64,000 bases of DNA from Salvia splendens (taxonomy: Eukaryota; Streptophyta; Magnoliopsida; Lamiales; Lamiaceae): positions 620,001-684,000 of the forward strand of contig NC_056037.1 of NCBI RefSeq assembly GCF_004379255.2. Reading direction: 5' to 3'. Positions 1 to 12,405 of the stretch are shown in pieces. Every line of letters begins with the position of its first letter. Position 1 is the stretch's first letter. Both the position numbers and the translations under genes were made by a program. Under the pieces are notes generated by a model. It was not told where the DNA came from and ran no database searches. It saw only the letters and a list, made by a program, of their open reading frames with translations.

Positions 1-438
1 AGCAAACCATCTGAAGCAACATGAAGCTCAAAACTGTTTCTAACAACAACATTAAACTCAATGAAGAATATAGATTGTTTTCTTTGACATACATCTCTGT
101 ATCTATCCAGGTACAAAAAAAACAAAAATCAAGTTCATAAATAGCAATCACAATCAACAATTCCTTAAAAAAATCAACTGTATTTACCTCCTTATTAAGA
201 AGGAATAATAAATCATGGTTGTTTCTTGTAGGAAGACAGACACAGCACAAACTAATCCAAAGAATAAATAAGGTAACAAAATGAGCACCTTTTCTTGCAT
301 CTACAAAGCAGCAGCCTTCCCAGTTGCTTATACCAAAAATGCTTCGAGCCAAAAACCCGACATCAATCATCTTTGCTCCGTGTTTAGCGCATCCCACGCG
401 GCTTTTTCTATGTGCCAACTGAAACCAGTTGCGTACAA
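1..438. other. 3' flank of the CesA gene, no gene seen
   Basis: AT-rich sequence downstream of the cellulose synthase stop codon. It should hold the 3' UTR and poly(A) region of that gene. No further coding exon or repeat was recognised. Confidence 0.5.
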
Positions 439-3400
439 TCAGTCACAATCCAAGCCACAGACTTCCAGCACGATTCCGCCTCTTGACAGAAACGGGTTGA
501 TACGGACCCACAGCAACGAGAAGATGGACGCCAGAAGAATAGACCACACGAGAATAATCGTGGGGACTCGGTCTTGTTTCCCCATGAAACCTTTCAGGAA
601 AGGGTATAAATGCACAATCACCCAAATGGCAAAGAACAGCCGGCCAAATAGAGGCCCCCAGGACTCGTACCCGTTGTTTATGGCATTTGAGACCCCGACC
701 ACGACTCCGATGATGTTAAGGATCAATAAAGTCAGGGGAGGGATCAATAGAGACGTCCACTTGAAGAGGTAGAGGTCTGAAAACTCTCCATCGTCCGCAG
801 CTTTTGAAGTCACAGTGAAGTTCGTGTTCACACCAGCCAGAACTTTGAGCAGACCTTGGATTAAGGCGAAAAAGTGAGACGAGCAACCACCAATAACCCA
901 AAACTGCTCGTTTCTCCACAGGTCGTCAATTCCGACTCCTCCCCACTGCATCTCGAGTATGCTTGTCACGGCGATTGATATAAAGAGGCCCATGAAAACT
1001 AAACTGGCATAATTGCTGATCTGCACACAGTAAAATATGCCGTTACCATCAATATTTTTACAAAATGGATAAGAATTGTAGCTTTAAACAATTCAAAGTA
1101 CCGAAACTCACCTGGGGAACGATGAATTTCCCTGTTATGAGGCAAACAGCTGGCAAGGTACAATAAGCAATCAAGGGAAGCGAAGTCAATGGATAGACGA
1201 CTGAGTTGATGTACGAAAATCTCTCAAGTGGTTTCAGACCACATCCATACCCATACCAAATAGGGCAATGCCTACTCAACAGAATTTCCACAGATCCCAA
1301 GGCCCAACGTAGAACCTGGTGCAGACGATCTGAAAGATTGATTGGGGCCGACCCCTTGAATGCGGGTCTTTTTGGTATGCAGTACACTGATCGCCAGCCA
1401 TGACAGTGCATCTTAAATCCAGTCAAGATATCTTCCGTGACGGAACCATAAATCCATCCCACCTGGTGATATAGAATGGTTAGAACTTATACTTCAAGTC
1501 AACAAAAGGTATTAGAGAAGTAATTGTCTAAATGCCATAATCACAAACCTCTTTTCCCCATTCTGTTTTATCTTCATAACCACAACTAATGACATGAATA
1601 GCTTCTTTTAAGAGAGATGCAGACGACGCTCCATGAGGCTCACCGCCATTTTCTAGAAGTGTTGAAGCGATGAAAACTGGTGATTGTCCGAATTTCTTCT
1701 CAAACTTGATCTGGGGCATGAGGGATGATTTTTCGCTGTCGATTCCTGACAGCAGAAAATAGAGAAGAAAAATGAACATACATAATCATAAAGCCTTCAT
1801 CATCTCTAGTAAAACTAGATCAGAAATTCAGCATTGGTATCTCTTTCAAGTTTCAATGTTTATTTTCTCACCTTCAACTCCTTCCTCAATATTCTCCAGA
1901 GCATGAATCTGAGTCGAAAGTTCCTTGCTTTTAGTCTTTTTCTTACTGTCCTTTGACTTCCCTTTCTTGCCCTTACTTTTTGATCCAAAACAGCAGCAAT
2001 TGCAACACAACTTCGGCCAACAATTGCATGTTTTGCCAGGGGGTTTAGCCTTCTTGGGGGCGTCGTATCCATACAATGCTTGTCTCCTAAAGACACATCC
2101 AGTTCCCACGTATATTGGACCTTGGATCCCATCAAGCCCCTTCATGTTTATCTGTTAGCAAGTAAGATAGTATTAGCCATTTACAATCTCATTAATAATC
2201 TCATGACTTGTACTATAACCTCCGGTGTGAAACCCACATACATCAAAAAAGACAACGTTCCGATTTGAATATCGATCGTGCCTATCAATTCCGTCAAATC
2301 TTTGAGGAAATTGCACATAGCATATCTTTTTTCCAGATTGCGGATCCATCATGAAACACATAGCTTCCCTAAGGGCCTTGCTGTTATTTATATAGTGATC
2401 ACAATCGACATTGAGTAGGTAAGGAGCATTTGAAATAACAGCTGACACTCGTATCTGGAAGCAAACAAGATAACAATATATTAGATGGATTTGCCACATA
2501 TCGATCTCAGACAGATGTAAAGTGAAGAGAAGAATAATTACCAAAGAATTCATAGCACCAGCTTTCTTATGATGATCGTATCCCGGCCTCTTCTCACGAG
2601 AAACATATATAAGGCGAGGCAACTCATTCCCTTCTATATCACGGACACCGTTTTGACCTAAGAAAACCTGTCAGGCAGAGAGAACATTGATAGTCAAGCA
2701 ACGGATATTACGACAGCAGAGTATCAGCAAAGGCCAAAGCACAAGCTCACCAACCTGGATCATTCCGGGATGATCTCTGACGTTATTTCCAGGCCACAGA
2801 GTTCCATCTTGCATCGTCCATCCCTCCTCAGGAACCTTTTGTGCCATGGCGACCAAAGCATTTATTCGAACTCTGAACTCTTCATATTCTCTCTGCATTA
2901 GCATTAAAACATCAGTCAGTAAAGCTAAAATTCAAAATTGATGCAATATGTAATAACAGAGGAAAGGAAAATTTTGAGCGGTGTGGCACCTTCATTGCGC
3001 GACGTTCCCTCACAAACGTTGGTTCTACTTTGTCTCTCAAGTAGTCAACCTTTTGAGCAAAGTACCATTCAGGAGCCCGAGGCTCAATTTTAAATTTTTT
3101 GCAGAAAGGAACCCATTTCCTGGCAAACTCGGAAGTCTCAGAAAGAGCTTCAAAAGTAAGCATGGCGGCACCATCATCAGAGACATAGCACGCAACCTTG
3201 TCGATTGGATAATCCACAGCAAGTATCGACAGAACTGTGTTTGCAGTAATAAGCGGAGGTTCCTTCAATGGATCCACTGTACTAACAAATATGTCCACAG
3301 AAGCTAGCTCGGAGGGTTTTCCTTCTTTCTCATATCTGTCAGTAAAATCAAACATCAGAATGCAACCACAGCGAGAAACGTGACACTTGCACACGCTTGA

Positions 3401-5289
3401 GTGCACGTACTGAGAGTACCCGGAAAGTGAGAAGTATATACCTCAGTGAGAGCCTATCCAGGTATGTTTCTCGCTTAATAGGGGTCCACTTTGGGAACTG
3501 GTCAAATATCCATGATACAGCGAACCATATCTCACATATAATTGACGTTAGCCATAACCCGTAGGCATCATTGACAGGGTTTAGAATTCTATAGTGAAAG
3601 AACAAACAAAGAATAACAATCCGAAGCAGAATGACCATTCTGTACGGATTTATCTTGCTTGAAGGTATCGGTAGCTTCCTCGAGAGCGGTTGCCTGCCCT
3701 CATCCATCCTGCAGCATTTTAACAAAAAATTAGGAACGATACGCAATAAAATAATGGTACAATATATTCAAGCACACCCTCTGTACAGTAGATTTTATTT
3801 ACTTTGTATCAAGCGCCATCACACTTCAACAAAATGATGAAAATTTGTTCTATTAAACATCAAGGCAACAGAGAGATGTGACCTACTTGGGAAGATCAGG
3901 ATCTTCGAAATCATCTCCATCTAAACCACCTTTATCTCCTTGGTGCTTAACAACTTGAAGTTTCTCGTTCTGCTTTCTCTTCCATTCCTCCATCCTCTCC
4001 TTCCAGGCAACAGTGCCGTAACCATAAACCGCCAAGTCCTTCTTAGGATCCATCGGCCGTGGTGGCACTGCAACGCCGGAGGTACATTTAACTACCGATA
4101 AAGAACAAGAAAGTAACTACACAGCAACCAGAAAATAAAACTTACGAGTCATGGAGGAATCGGTATACGGCGCAGGATGGACTCGTTTTCCACGACTCAT
4201 AAAAGGGGGTACAATGAGCGCGTGCTTGTCAGCTGAAATCGTGTCATCCTTCACCAAGATGAATGTTTACTTAAAAAATGAATCAGAAACTAAAGAAATG
4301 CCAACAGCCAGTTCGGGATTGGAATCTACCTCTTGACCATAAGTAAGGAGAGGAATCTCCGAGTTAACAGCTGATGCGTCCAACTCTGAGGAATTGGTGA
4401 TACCAGAAGCAGTGCGGCCAATGTTATGCCGACCAGAGAGAGCTGCCTCGGAAACCTGATGATGATTGCCATTATACTCGAACTCATTATCCAAATCATC
4501 AAATTCATCTTCATCTTCATCTCCATCAACTCGAGGACTCCCTGAGAATTTGGCAGCTCAACCTAATTATCATCAAAGATTCAAAAGAAGCAGCATACAC
4601 AACAGGAAGGAGGCGTCGCCTTACCTTTGATGCGCTTGTATCGAGTTTTGCACTGAGGACAAGCTTGATTTCCCTCCCTTCTTTCATATTCATAGCACGG
4701 TCTACACATAGGGAATGCACATTCGTTGCAGGCAACAAACGGCTCACCATCAACAGTTACTTCAATCTCATCTCCACAAATCTGGCAGATCTGCCCGCTC
4801 AACTCTTTCACAGAAGTCACCTACCGACACCAAATCAATCAATTCCACCGCCCCGAATCAGATCAAACAAGTTATGAATGATTATGCTTAGTTCAAACTA
4901 CAAATCTAAATACTGAGATTCATAAGCATCAAAAGGGGAAACGCCAATAAACAGAGCAAGAATGAAACTGAAATGCAATTAAATTAACTTTAATTGAAAC
5001 TAATTATGCTTCAAATTCCCAAACCAAAAATCACGAAACAATAAATCCACACAATCCAGACCAAAAAGGAAGTCAACCTCAAGAAATTAATGAAGAACAA
5101 AAGAAATCCAATCTTAAATCCCTAAAACTAGCACGAATTAACACAACTGAGAATGCAAAACAGGAAACCAAAAACAATGAAGAAAACAGATGTGTTTTGA
5201 GCACTCACTTTTCCAATCTCATCAGCATTGATGAGCACAAACTCATTCCTGTTGTGTGAACCAGCAACAAGCCTCCCTTTAGTATCCAT
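439..5289 (-). CDS. CESA6-like: Cellulose synthase catalytic subunit, CesA6-like, 14 exons
   Basis: Processive family 2 glycosyltransferase that makes beta-1,4-glucan from UDP-glucose in plasma-membrane cellulose synthase complexes. Exons (minus): 5289-5209, 4820-4625, 4541-4330, 4248-4146, 4067-3887, 3708-3442, 3335-2990, 2892-2755, 2667-2542, 2454-2242, 2151-1872, 1745-1549, 1462-1112, 1020-439. All junctions are GT-AG and in phase, giving 1,090 aa, the normal length. Visible: N-terminal zinc RING from C39 to C84; two membrane spans near 275-335; first catalytic Asp in VSDDGA (about 400); DCD about 567; TED 789-791; QVLRW 829-833; C-terminal membrane spans; end VCGLDCD, which fits the primary-wall CesA2/5/6/9 clade. 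Start chosen because [17 protein letters not shown] matches the family N terminus. Odd: several conserved Trp/Gly in the C-terminal membrane region are replaced (see findings). Confidence 0.95.
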
Positions 5290-5805
5290 CCAAATTGAAG
5301 AATTTTCCCCAATAAAAAAAAAACTCTCCGTATCCCAATTCGCACCGCTTCACAATCAATACTAAGAGAGAGAAAGAAGAGAGAGTGTTTGCCGCTCAAC
5401 GCACATTGCACACGTTAAAGAAACAAACACACGGGATTCCCACTGTCATTTTTCTTCCCTCTCTTCCAAATTAAATCAACTGGAAAAGTGTCAATTCAAC
5501 AGTATTAAGGAAATGTGGGCTATCTTTTGAGAGAGATTGGTTTGATTTATTTCTTCTCTCTTTGATTATTTCATAGAGAGAAACCCCAGCGAGAAATGGA
5601 GGGTCTCTCTCTCTTAGTGATTTATCTTAGTGTTTGTGAGCTGTGTGGATCAGAAAATCAAATGCCCAACCGGTGGTTGAAGAAAGGATCGATAAAGACA
5701 AAAAAACAGTGTTTATATATTCCTAATAATTTTGGGGAGAGAGAGAGAAAGAAAGAAAGAACAATCGAAGGTCCAACGCGTAACGCACAAGTGACAGAGA
5801 GATTA
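5290..5805. promoter_or_regulatory. CesA upstream region with GA/CT-rich 5' leader
   Basis: Region upstream of the minus-strand CesA start codon. It contains GA/CT runs (about 5365-5400, 5525-5620 and 5738-5760), common in plant leaders and core promoters. A possible TATA box, read on the minus strand as TATATAAAC, lies at about 5711-5721. Function is inferred from position only. Confidence 0.35.
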
Positions 5806-6050
5806 GAGCACCCGCAACGCTGTGTCGTTGCGGTGCCTAGGCCGTTCCGGAGGAACGATTCCGCGGCGGCTGCAACGTCGCCAAACCGTGCCCATGCCGT
5901 GCCGAGTGTCGTTGCCGCAGCCCGCGGCACGACACGTTCTGCCATGCGCCGAGGCGACATGGCGGCCTCTCATTCGACGCGTGACGCCCACTCGCTGCTC
6001 CGCGAGTGGTTATTGTCATGTGACGCAATAATTCATTTTTGGATCGGAAG
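5806..6050. mobile_element. PIF/Harbinger-type terminal fragment, GC-rich
   Basis: Begins GAGCACCCGCAACGC straight after a TTA trinucleotide, like the GAGCATCC ends of the two larger Harbinger elements in this window. It is GC-rich against AT-rich surroundings and contains a hairpin with arms CCACTCGC and GCGAGTGG (about 5987-6010) followed by GTGACGCAATAATTCATTT. The same hairpin and tail occur in opposite orientation at 42,312-42,370. No matching right terminus was found, so this is a truncated copy. It sits about 0.5 kb upstream of the CesA start codon. Confidence 0.55.
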
Positions 6051-6809
6051 CAGTAAGAAGTTGTAAAAATATGATGTGGGGCCCGGCGGTGGTTCTCGGC
6101 TTCAGCTTTTCTTTGTGATTCTCTTCTTTTTCTATTTTTATTTATATGAGTTTATTCGATACTCGTACTGTTTTATTTTTCATTACGCAGTAATAAAATT
6201 TGGTCGGCTATTTAATATAGGAGTAAGTATCTGATTTTATCATTTCGAGATTTCTATTATTTATTTTATTTTTGTTATATATGGTAAGTAGTCACACATT
6301 AATTAACACATTTAACTTATATTTAATTTAAAAAGAGTAATATACTAGTATAAAAATATAATTTAATGAACAAATAGAAGGTGAAATGTTAATACTATTT
6401 GAAATTGAGTGTCTAATAGTATGAATTTGATAAATGTAATTAGTTGTTTTCTGTTATGAAATAAATAGGTGGACAGTGAACTCATCTCAAAAAATTAATC
6501 TATTTGAAAAGGAGTTTATTTCATTATTTGATTCAGAGCATTGAATACGCAACACTTCCCCAAGCATTTTTAAAAGAATTATTGTTGTAATAAATTTATT
6601 TCTTCCTAAATTAAGTATACAGTTGTACAATAAATACAATGAATTTGGGCTTGTTTTATTTAGGGAGTATAACTTATGGAGTATTATAGAAATTTGGGGG
6701 AAAATCAGCTAAACTTTAGACAAATTAATCAATAAATCGGTATACTGCCTTTAATTTTTGGTTGTTACAACATTAACGGAAACCTACATAATCCTTTCAA
6801 AGTATAATA
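6051..6809. other. Intergenic, nothing recognised
   Basis: AT-rich sequence between the Harbinger fragment and a Stowaway-like MITE. No ORF with family resemblance and no obvious repeat. Confidence 0.5.
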
Positions 6810-6988
6810 CTCCCTCCGTCCCGCACTACTCGCACTTATTTCCTTTTTGGGCGTCCCAAGTTACTTGCACTCTTTCCATTTTTAGTAAAAAATTTCACCT
6901 ACAGCCGTCATTTTTGACTTTCCTATACACTCATTCCTTAATCTCCGAGCCGAAAAGGAAATGAGCGAATAGCCCGGGACGGAGGGAG
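6810..6988. mobile_element. Stowaway-like MITE (Tc1/mariner type)
   Basis: Terminal inverted repeats CTCCCTCCGTCCCG on the left and CGGGACGGAGGGAG on the right, flanked on both sides by TA, the target duplication of Stowaway elements. Length 179 bp, no coding capacity. Confidence 0.85.
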
Positions 6989-6990
6989 TA

Positions 6991-8352
6991 CAAAAATAAG
7001 ACCATGGTTAAATTGGTTATATTTATCAAATTTTTTATAATCTAGCATAAAGTATAATACAACTAAAACATAATTTAAGTTACAAAGTTAAGAACACTAC
7101 CATTTTTAGGACACTACAATTTTCGTTCTCTAATTTTAGTTGGGACACTAACAATAATAACGTTTTTTTAAACATTTGTATTATATTTAAAAATATAAAT
7201 TAATATCCTTAATTACATTAAGAAATTCTTAACGGTTTTTTTTACTGAACCTAGGTATTTTACACGTAGACAATATAAATATCTGACATTATGATAATCC
7301 AGTGATTCTGCTTATGCTTTAATCGAAATTTATATATGTACCGACTCCATGTAATTTTCAAGCAACTAGTAGAAATAAATGACTATTTCTTATAAAAATC
7401 CATGATATCTCATAGTACTATAATTTGAAATAAATGAATGTATGAAATCTCAATATTCAGTGTATTTTTCAATTTCTACTCAACACATATTGTACAATGC
7501 CATGTGAATAAAGAGTTTGGACCTACTTACATTCTTTTCATTGTAAAGCTTAACCCTAGCTAGCTATGTCCATATCTTTACGATTTGGCCTTCAATTATT
7601 CTTGCTTGCTTATTGTTCAATTGGCATGTTTGATTCGTTTTTGTGAAATGAATTCTTTTATTAAGTTGGCATAGGTCTTTATTAATTGTTGAATATTATG
7701 GAATATAAACGCTTTGTTGACTCACTATTCATCTTTCTCTTTTTAAAGTGTACTAGTATAATACAATGTACTTGCATATTTACTACACCATCCCAAACTA
7801 AATTATCGATCTTTATATCATTTACAATTATCATAGACATATGGTGGAGAAATTATCTGGATATTTGTTTTAAATAAAAACACAAGTATTTTACAAAATT
7901 CGGGCAGTTGTTATTTGTAATATACTTCATTAATCTTAGAGCAAAGTCAAATAAAAAAGGAGATATTAATGAGTCATGGCTCATTAATCTAAGTTCTGAC
8001 AAGTGAAAAAAATTCTAAATATCAAATTTAGCTGATTTTATTTTAATAGCTTTTTAAATATAAAATAACGATAGTATTAGTAGTAGTATATATATTTACT
8101 CAATAAAAAGAATATTATATGTATATTCTGTGTGTGAGTGTGTGACCAAAGCATGTGTACAGAAATGAAGTCACATGGCCCATGTTTTGCTCTTTTTCTA
8201 ATTTTTTTATGTGTAAGAATTGTGGGCCCATCTCAACCGTAAATAGTGAGCAATTACATTTGGCCCATAAACATATGTCACACCCATACCTAAGAAATTA
8301 TCATACTTTATAATTGAATCTCCAATTTCTTTCTTTCAAGACTGCTATACTA
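6991..8352. other. Intergenic, nothing recognised
   Basis: AT-rich non-coding sequence. The longest open frames are short and do not resemble a known family. Confidence 0.5.
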
Positions 8353-8547
8353 GTCACTCCGTTCTATTATACATTTTATTTTTGGGAGGTCCTATTCCAA
8401 ATAATATATTTCTAAAAATATAAACAATACTCTTTCTACTTTTTTTTATCTCACTTATTTTATTTTCACCACCTTACTCACAAAATAACACTACATAAAA
8501 TCTCGTGACGAAAAGTAAATGCTGCACTTAAAGTGGGACGGATGAAG
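8353..8547. mobile_element. Degenerate Stowaway-like MITE
   Basis: Left end contains CACTCCGTTCTAT and right end GTGGGACGGATGAAG, imperfect inverted repeats of the CTCCCTCCGTCC type, with TA on each side. About 195 bp and diverged from the consensus. Confidence 0.55.
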
Positions 8548-8559
8548 TATTTAATTTAT

Positions 8560-8560
8560 G

Positions 8561-8632
<72 letters not shown>
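8560..8632. repeat. (TA)n microsatellite
   Basis: About 70 bp of alternating TA with three TATG interruptions. It directly abuts the left end of the 5.2 kb element; a shorter (TA) run abuts that element's right end at 13,882, so it is probably the divided insertion target. Confidence 0.9.
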
Positions 8633-9229
8633 GGGGAGCACTATTCTCCTTTTCCACTCTAAGATCCTTTTCTCTTCTTACTAATAACCGTTAGATCATT
8701 TCAATCAACGGACCACGTTAATCCTTAATAATTATTTCCGCGTTGCATTATAGTACCTTTCGTTGTGCATTATGGGGGTAATATAGTAAAGTTGGGAAAA
8801 TGGAACCGCCATATTTTTGGCAATCGCGAATTTTAAGCTATTTGCAATCACCCGACTCCTCATTTTTCTCCTTCTTTACTCCAGCAGCAGATTCGACTCT
8901 CCCCACTCCCTCCACTCTCTAAAACCCTAGTCGTTCGCCAAAGCTGATGAACTGACAGCCTCCGCCCCAGATTTCGGCGATTACACTCCACTGGTGGTTA
9001 CATCGGCCACAAATCGACAAGCGTTGACGCGTTTCGTCGAATATTCAACAAATCTCGCAGGTATGTAAATGTAAAACATTCAACTTTGCATATGCCCAGG
9101 CTGTTGCAAATCAGAATTACCTAGTTATTCGTCTAGGGTTGTCTCTGATTATCAGTGCTGGACATTGTGTTGAGTTAACCACGACTCGATTCAGGTATCT
9201 TATATTTTTTGGTTTATGTCAAATCAAAT

Positions 9230-10808
9230 ATGCCAAAAAGAGGTCGTCCGCGCTCTCAAGCATCACAGGATGCAGGTATATTTCACTCGTTGGTTGTGCT
9301 TTTCAATATCGTATCTATTGTTTGTGAGGATTGCTACTTGCATGTCTATTTGTTGCTCATTATACAGTGTAAAAAGGGGATTACTGGACCATGTTATGTA
9401 AATGTGTTGAGGTCAATTGCTTCGTTAAAATTTTGTCTGTGTTTTCACTTTTTATGAATATGCATAGCATTATTTAGATGTCTAGTTTCATGACTTGCAG
9501 TAAAGAATGCATTTTAGGGGTATTTAGATGTGTAGTGCTTAAGAGTATATACATATATTGTTTGTTCGAATTAGTGCATTATGTATATGTTTGGAGATTC
9601 ATTGCGTGTTTTAAATTGTGCATTATGTAGAGTAGATATTGTGCTGCAGAATACAGTATGTAAGAATTCTGTGTGCATTTTGTAGGCTAGACAGTGCATT
9701 ATGTATCATGATGTATGCATTATGTTGCTTTTAACATTGGTCATTGGTTGTATTGGTTTGTTGCAGAGGAATCTGTTTGATGATTAGATAGAAAATGATT
9801 AAACGTGCATTTACAATGATCATTATTTGCTTTATATTCTGTATTATGGTAGGGTTTTATTCATTATTTGTTCGTAATGCATCATGTTTGTCTTGCTGTA
9901 CGTATTTAACCCGATTTATTTTATTTGATGTTGTCTTTTTAAATATGTAGTGCATTATGTAAAAGAATAATAGCATACGTTGCAGTATATGGTGCATTTT
10001 AGAGGTGTGTGTAGTGTATTGTGTGTTTTACCAACTAGTTGTAAGACAAATTGTTATGTGCATTATTGAACTTAGCCTGTGCATTATGTACCAAGATATA
10101 TGCATTATAGTCGGAATATTAAGCATTACTATTGGTATTAGCTGTGGTGGTTAAGAAACACACTTAAGTCATTATTTGTTATGACTGAATGCATCATGTT
10201 TGTTATGGGTAGGGTTTTATTCATTAATTGTTCGTAATGCATCATGTTTGTCTTGCTGGACGTATTTATCCCGATTTATCTCATCTGATGTTGTCTTGTT
10301 AAATATACAATGCATTATGTAAAAGAATAATAGCATATGTTGCAGTATATGGTGCATTGTAGAGGTGTATGTAGTGTATTGTGTTTTTTACAAACTAGTT
10401 TCAAGAAAATTTTTTATGTGCATTATTGAACTTAAACTGTGCATTATATACCATGATATATGCTTTATAGTCGGAATATTAACCATTACTACTGGTATTA
10501 GCTGTGGTGGTAAAGAAACATACTTAAGTCATTATTTATTATGACTTAAGCATAATATGTTGTTATATATGCATTAATCATTCTTTAAACTCTGTTCATT
10601 ATGTGTTGTTTGGGCCATTTCAGATAAGAAGCTTAGAGTCAACATAGAAGATGCTGTCGATGACATTATTCCCGTGGCGCTTGCAAAGAAATTTAGGCAG
10701 AGATTAGCCGAGATAGCTCAAGGTGAGCCTAAACCACCTACAGGGCGAAAACAAGATCGACTCTACTCCCGTCGGACACCGTCCGAATTCATTGACTGTA
10801 GGGAGTGA
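9230..10808 (+). CDS. Small spliced AT-hook basic protein, 76 aa, inside the 5.2 kb element
   Basis: Two coding exons, 9230-9275 and 10624-10808, joined by a GT-AG intron with matching phase. The product is 76 aa. It starts MPKRGRPRSQ, with an AT-hook core (RGRP), followed by an acidic stretch (EDAVDDII) and a basic part ending TPSEFIDCRE. A likely 5' UTR exon ends at about 9059 with a GCAG/GTATGT donor. The preserved frame across the splice suggests a real gene rather than chance. Not recognised as any named family. The intron is filled with TGCATTAT-containing repeats. It could be an accessory DNA-binding protein of the element or a captured host gene piece. Confidence 0.45.
9845..10564 (+). 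repeat. Tandem duplication, 2 x 360 bp
   Basis: Copy A 9845-10204 and copy B 10205-10564 are near-identical and head to tail; both open with GGTAGGGTTTTATTCATTA. Each contains several TGCATTAT words. It lies in the intron of the 76-aa gene. Confidence 0.85.
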
Positions 10809-11015
10809 TGGTTCGACTATAGGGTGATGGATGTTAATGAATTCCTTGATTGCTTGGTTGACTTTTTTGCATTGGAACTAACAGCTTTCACAACCTTTTA
10901 GTAGCTTTTTGATATTGGACAATGATTTTGGGAATATGGATTATGAATGGAGTGCATGCCATTATTCATCCGTATACTGTGTGCCTAACGTTGTTGATGT
11001 TGTCTAATTTTATTT

Positions 11016-11880
11016 AAAAGATCCTTATCGTATTCCAAGTAATGTAAATGACACAGTAAATAATGCACGGCATAATACAAATAATGCACTTATTCAGAAA
11101 TGTATTCTGTGCAGTACGTTTATTTATGCAGTGCATTATGTATACATACAAAGACATTATTTACTATATATTATGCATTAGGAGATTTATCCTGTTTATA
11201 TGCGCAAGTTGGTTTTTTGTAGTCCTTAACAGGCGTGTACTTGTTTAGTTTCTTGCGTACTTTTGTATTTGGTATATTACATTTGTGAATTATCACCGTC
11301 CATATCAGACAAATCAAATTAGACATTACTTATGTTATGTGTTGCATTGTTTTTTGAAAATTGGTTATAGATACGGAGACTAGATATGTGCATTATTTAA
11401 CTAAAAGAGTGCATTATGCATCAACAAATGATGTGTGCCTTATTTTTTTGATGATGTGCATTTACTTAAAGGATCCTTAACGTATTCCACGTTATGCAAA
11501 ATAACACAGTAAATAATGCACGGTATAACACAAATAATGCACTTATTCAGAAATGTATTATGTGCAGTACGTTTGTTTATGCAGTGCATTACAAATAAAT
11601 AGTAAACCATTATTTACTATATATTATGCATTATGAGATTTATCCTGGTTATATGGGTAAATTCGATTTTTGTAGTCCTTAACAGGCGTGCAATTGTTTA
11701 GTTTCTTACCTACTTTTGTATTTGGTATATTACATTAGTGAAGTATCCCGTCCGCATCAGACAAATAAAATTTGACATTACTTATGTGCTGCATTTTTTT
11801 TGAAAAGTGGATATAGATACAGAGAGTATATATGTGCATTATTTAACTTAAAGAGTGCATTATGCATCAACAAATGCTCA
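11016..11880 (+). repeat. Tandem duplication, about 2 x 430-450 bp
   Basis: Copy A from about 11,016 and copy B from about 11,467 share a long stretch including AGTAAATAATGCACGG, an internal CTTAACAGGCGTG and the end GAGTGCATTATGCATCAAC. The copies differ by small indels and substitutions. Confidence 0.8.
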
Positions 11881-11949
11881 TTATTTTGCATGCAGTAGGG
11901 AACACAAGTATCCATGGCGTCATTGAGTTAACTTCACACATATATACAG

Positions 11950-12086
11950 TACTCGACTTTTATATAATCCAATAATTAACATAAAAATTCTACTAATGCA
12001 ACAACCACCTGTTTCAATACTCGACTTTTATATAATCCAATAATTAACAGAAAAATTCTACTAATGCAACAACCACCCGTTTCAAC
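11950..12086 (+). repeat. Tandem repeat, 2 x 68 bp
   Basis: Two consecutive near-identical units starting TACTCGACTTTTATATAATC at 11,950 and 12,018. Confidence 0.85.
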
Positions 12087-12169
12087 TTATAACAATACGA
12101 CAAAAAATTTGAACAACAATACTACTAGAGCCCAAACAAAAGTTGTGATGCGCTGTTTAAATAACACAA

Positions 12170-12310
12170 CTCAAGCTGTTCTTTTACCCTTACGCGCATC
12201 TTTCTCCATCGTCATCTCTTTAAGTAGTGGACAGTTCCTGGAGTAGTGATGACCCATCTCATCGCACGCCTTACACCGTCTAAGAGGCCTTGTCGCATCG
12301 TTTACATAGT
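12170..12310 (-). pseudogene. Zinc-knuckle C-terminal exon, FAR1/MULE-transposase-like remnant
   Basis: On the minus strand an open stretch of about 50 codons contains a CCHC-like knuckle, CKACDEMGHHYSRNC, then a basic tail ending GKRTA and a stop. This layout (zinc knuckle near a lysine-rich C terminus) is familiar from FAR1-related and MULE transposases. No upstream transposase domain is visible; the adjacent sequence on that strand is repeat-rich and has stops. A remnant is the best reading; the family link is an inference. Confidence 0.35.
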
Positions 12311-12405
12311 AAGTAGACAATTAATGCACGATTTTCATTAATTTAATCTGTAAGATATTTAAATTGGATAATTACGTGATTTATGTATACGTAAAATGCA
12401 CCATA

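Noticed and set aside
281..772. 163-codon plus-strand open frame
   Set aside because: Lies antisense to the last CesA exon; its content is the reverse of conserved CesA codons.
5596..6066. Plus-strand open frame and several overlapping minus-strand frames
   Set aside because: Created by the GC-rich Harbinger fragment and CesA leader; composition jumps within the frame and no family pattern.
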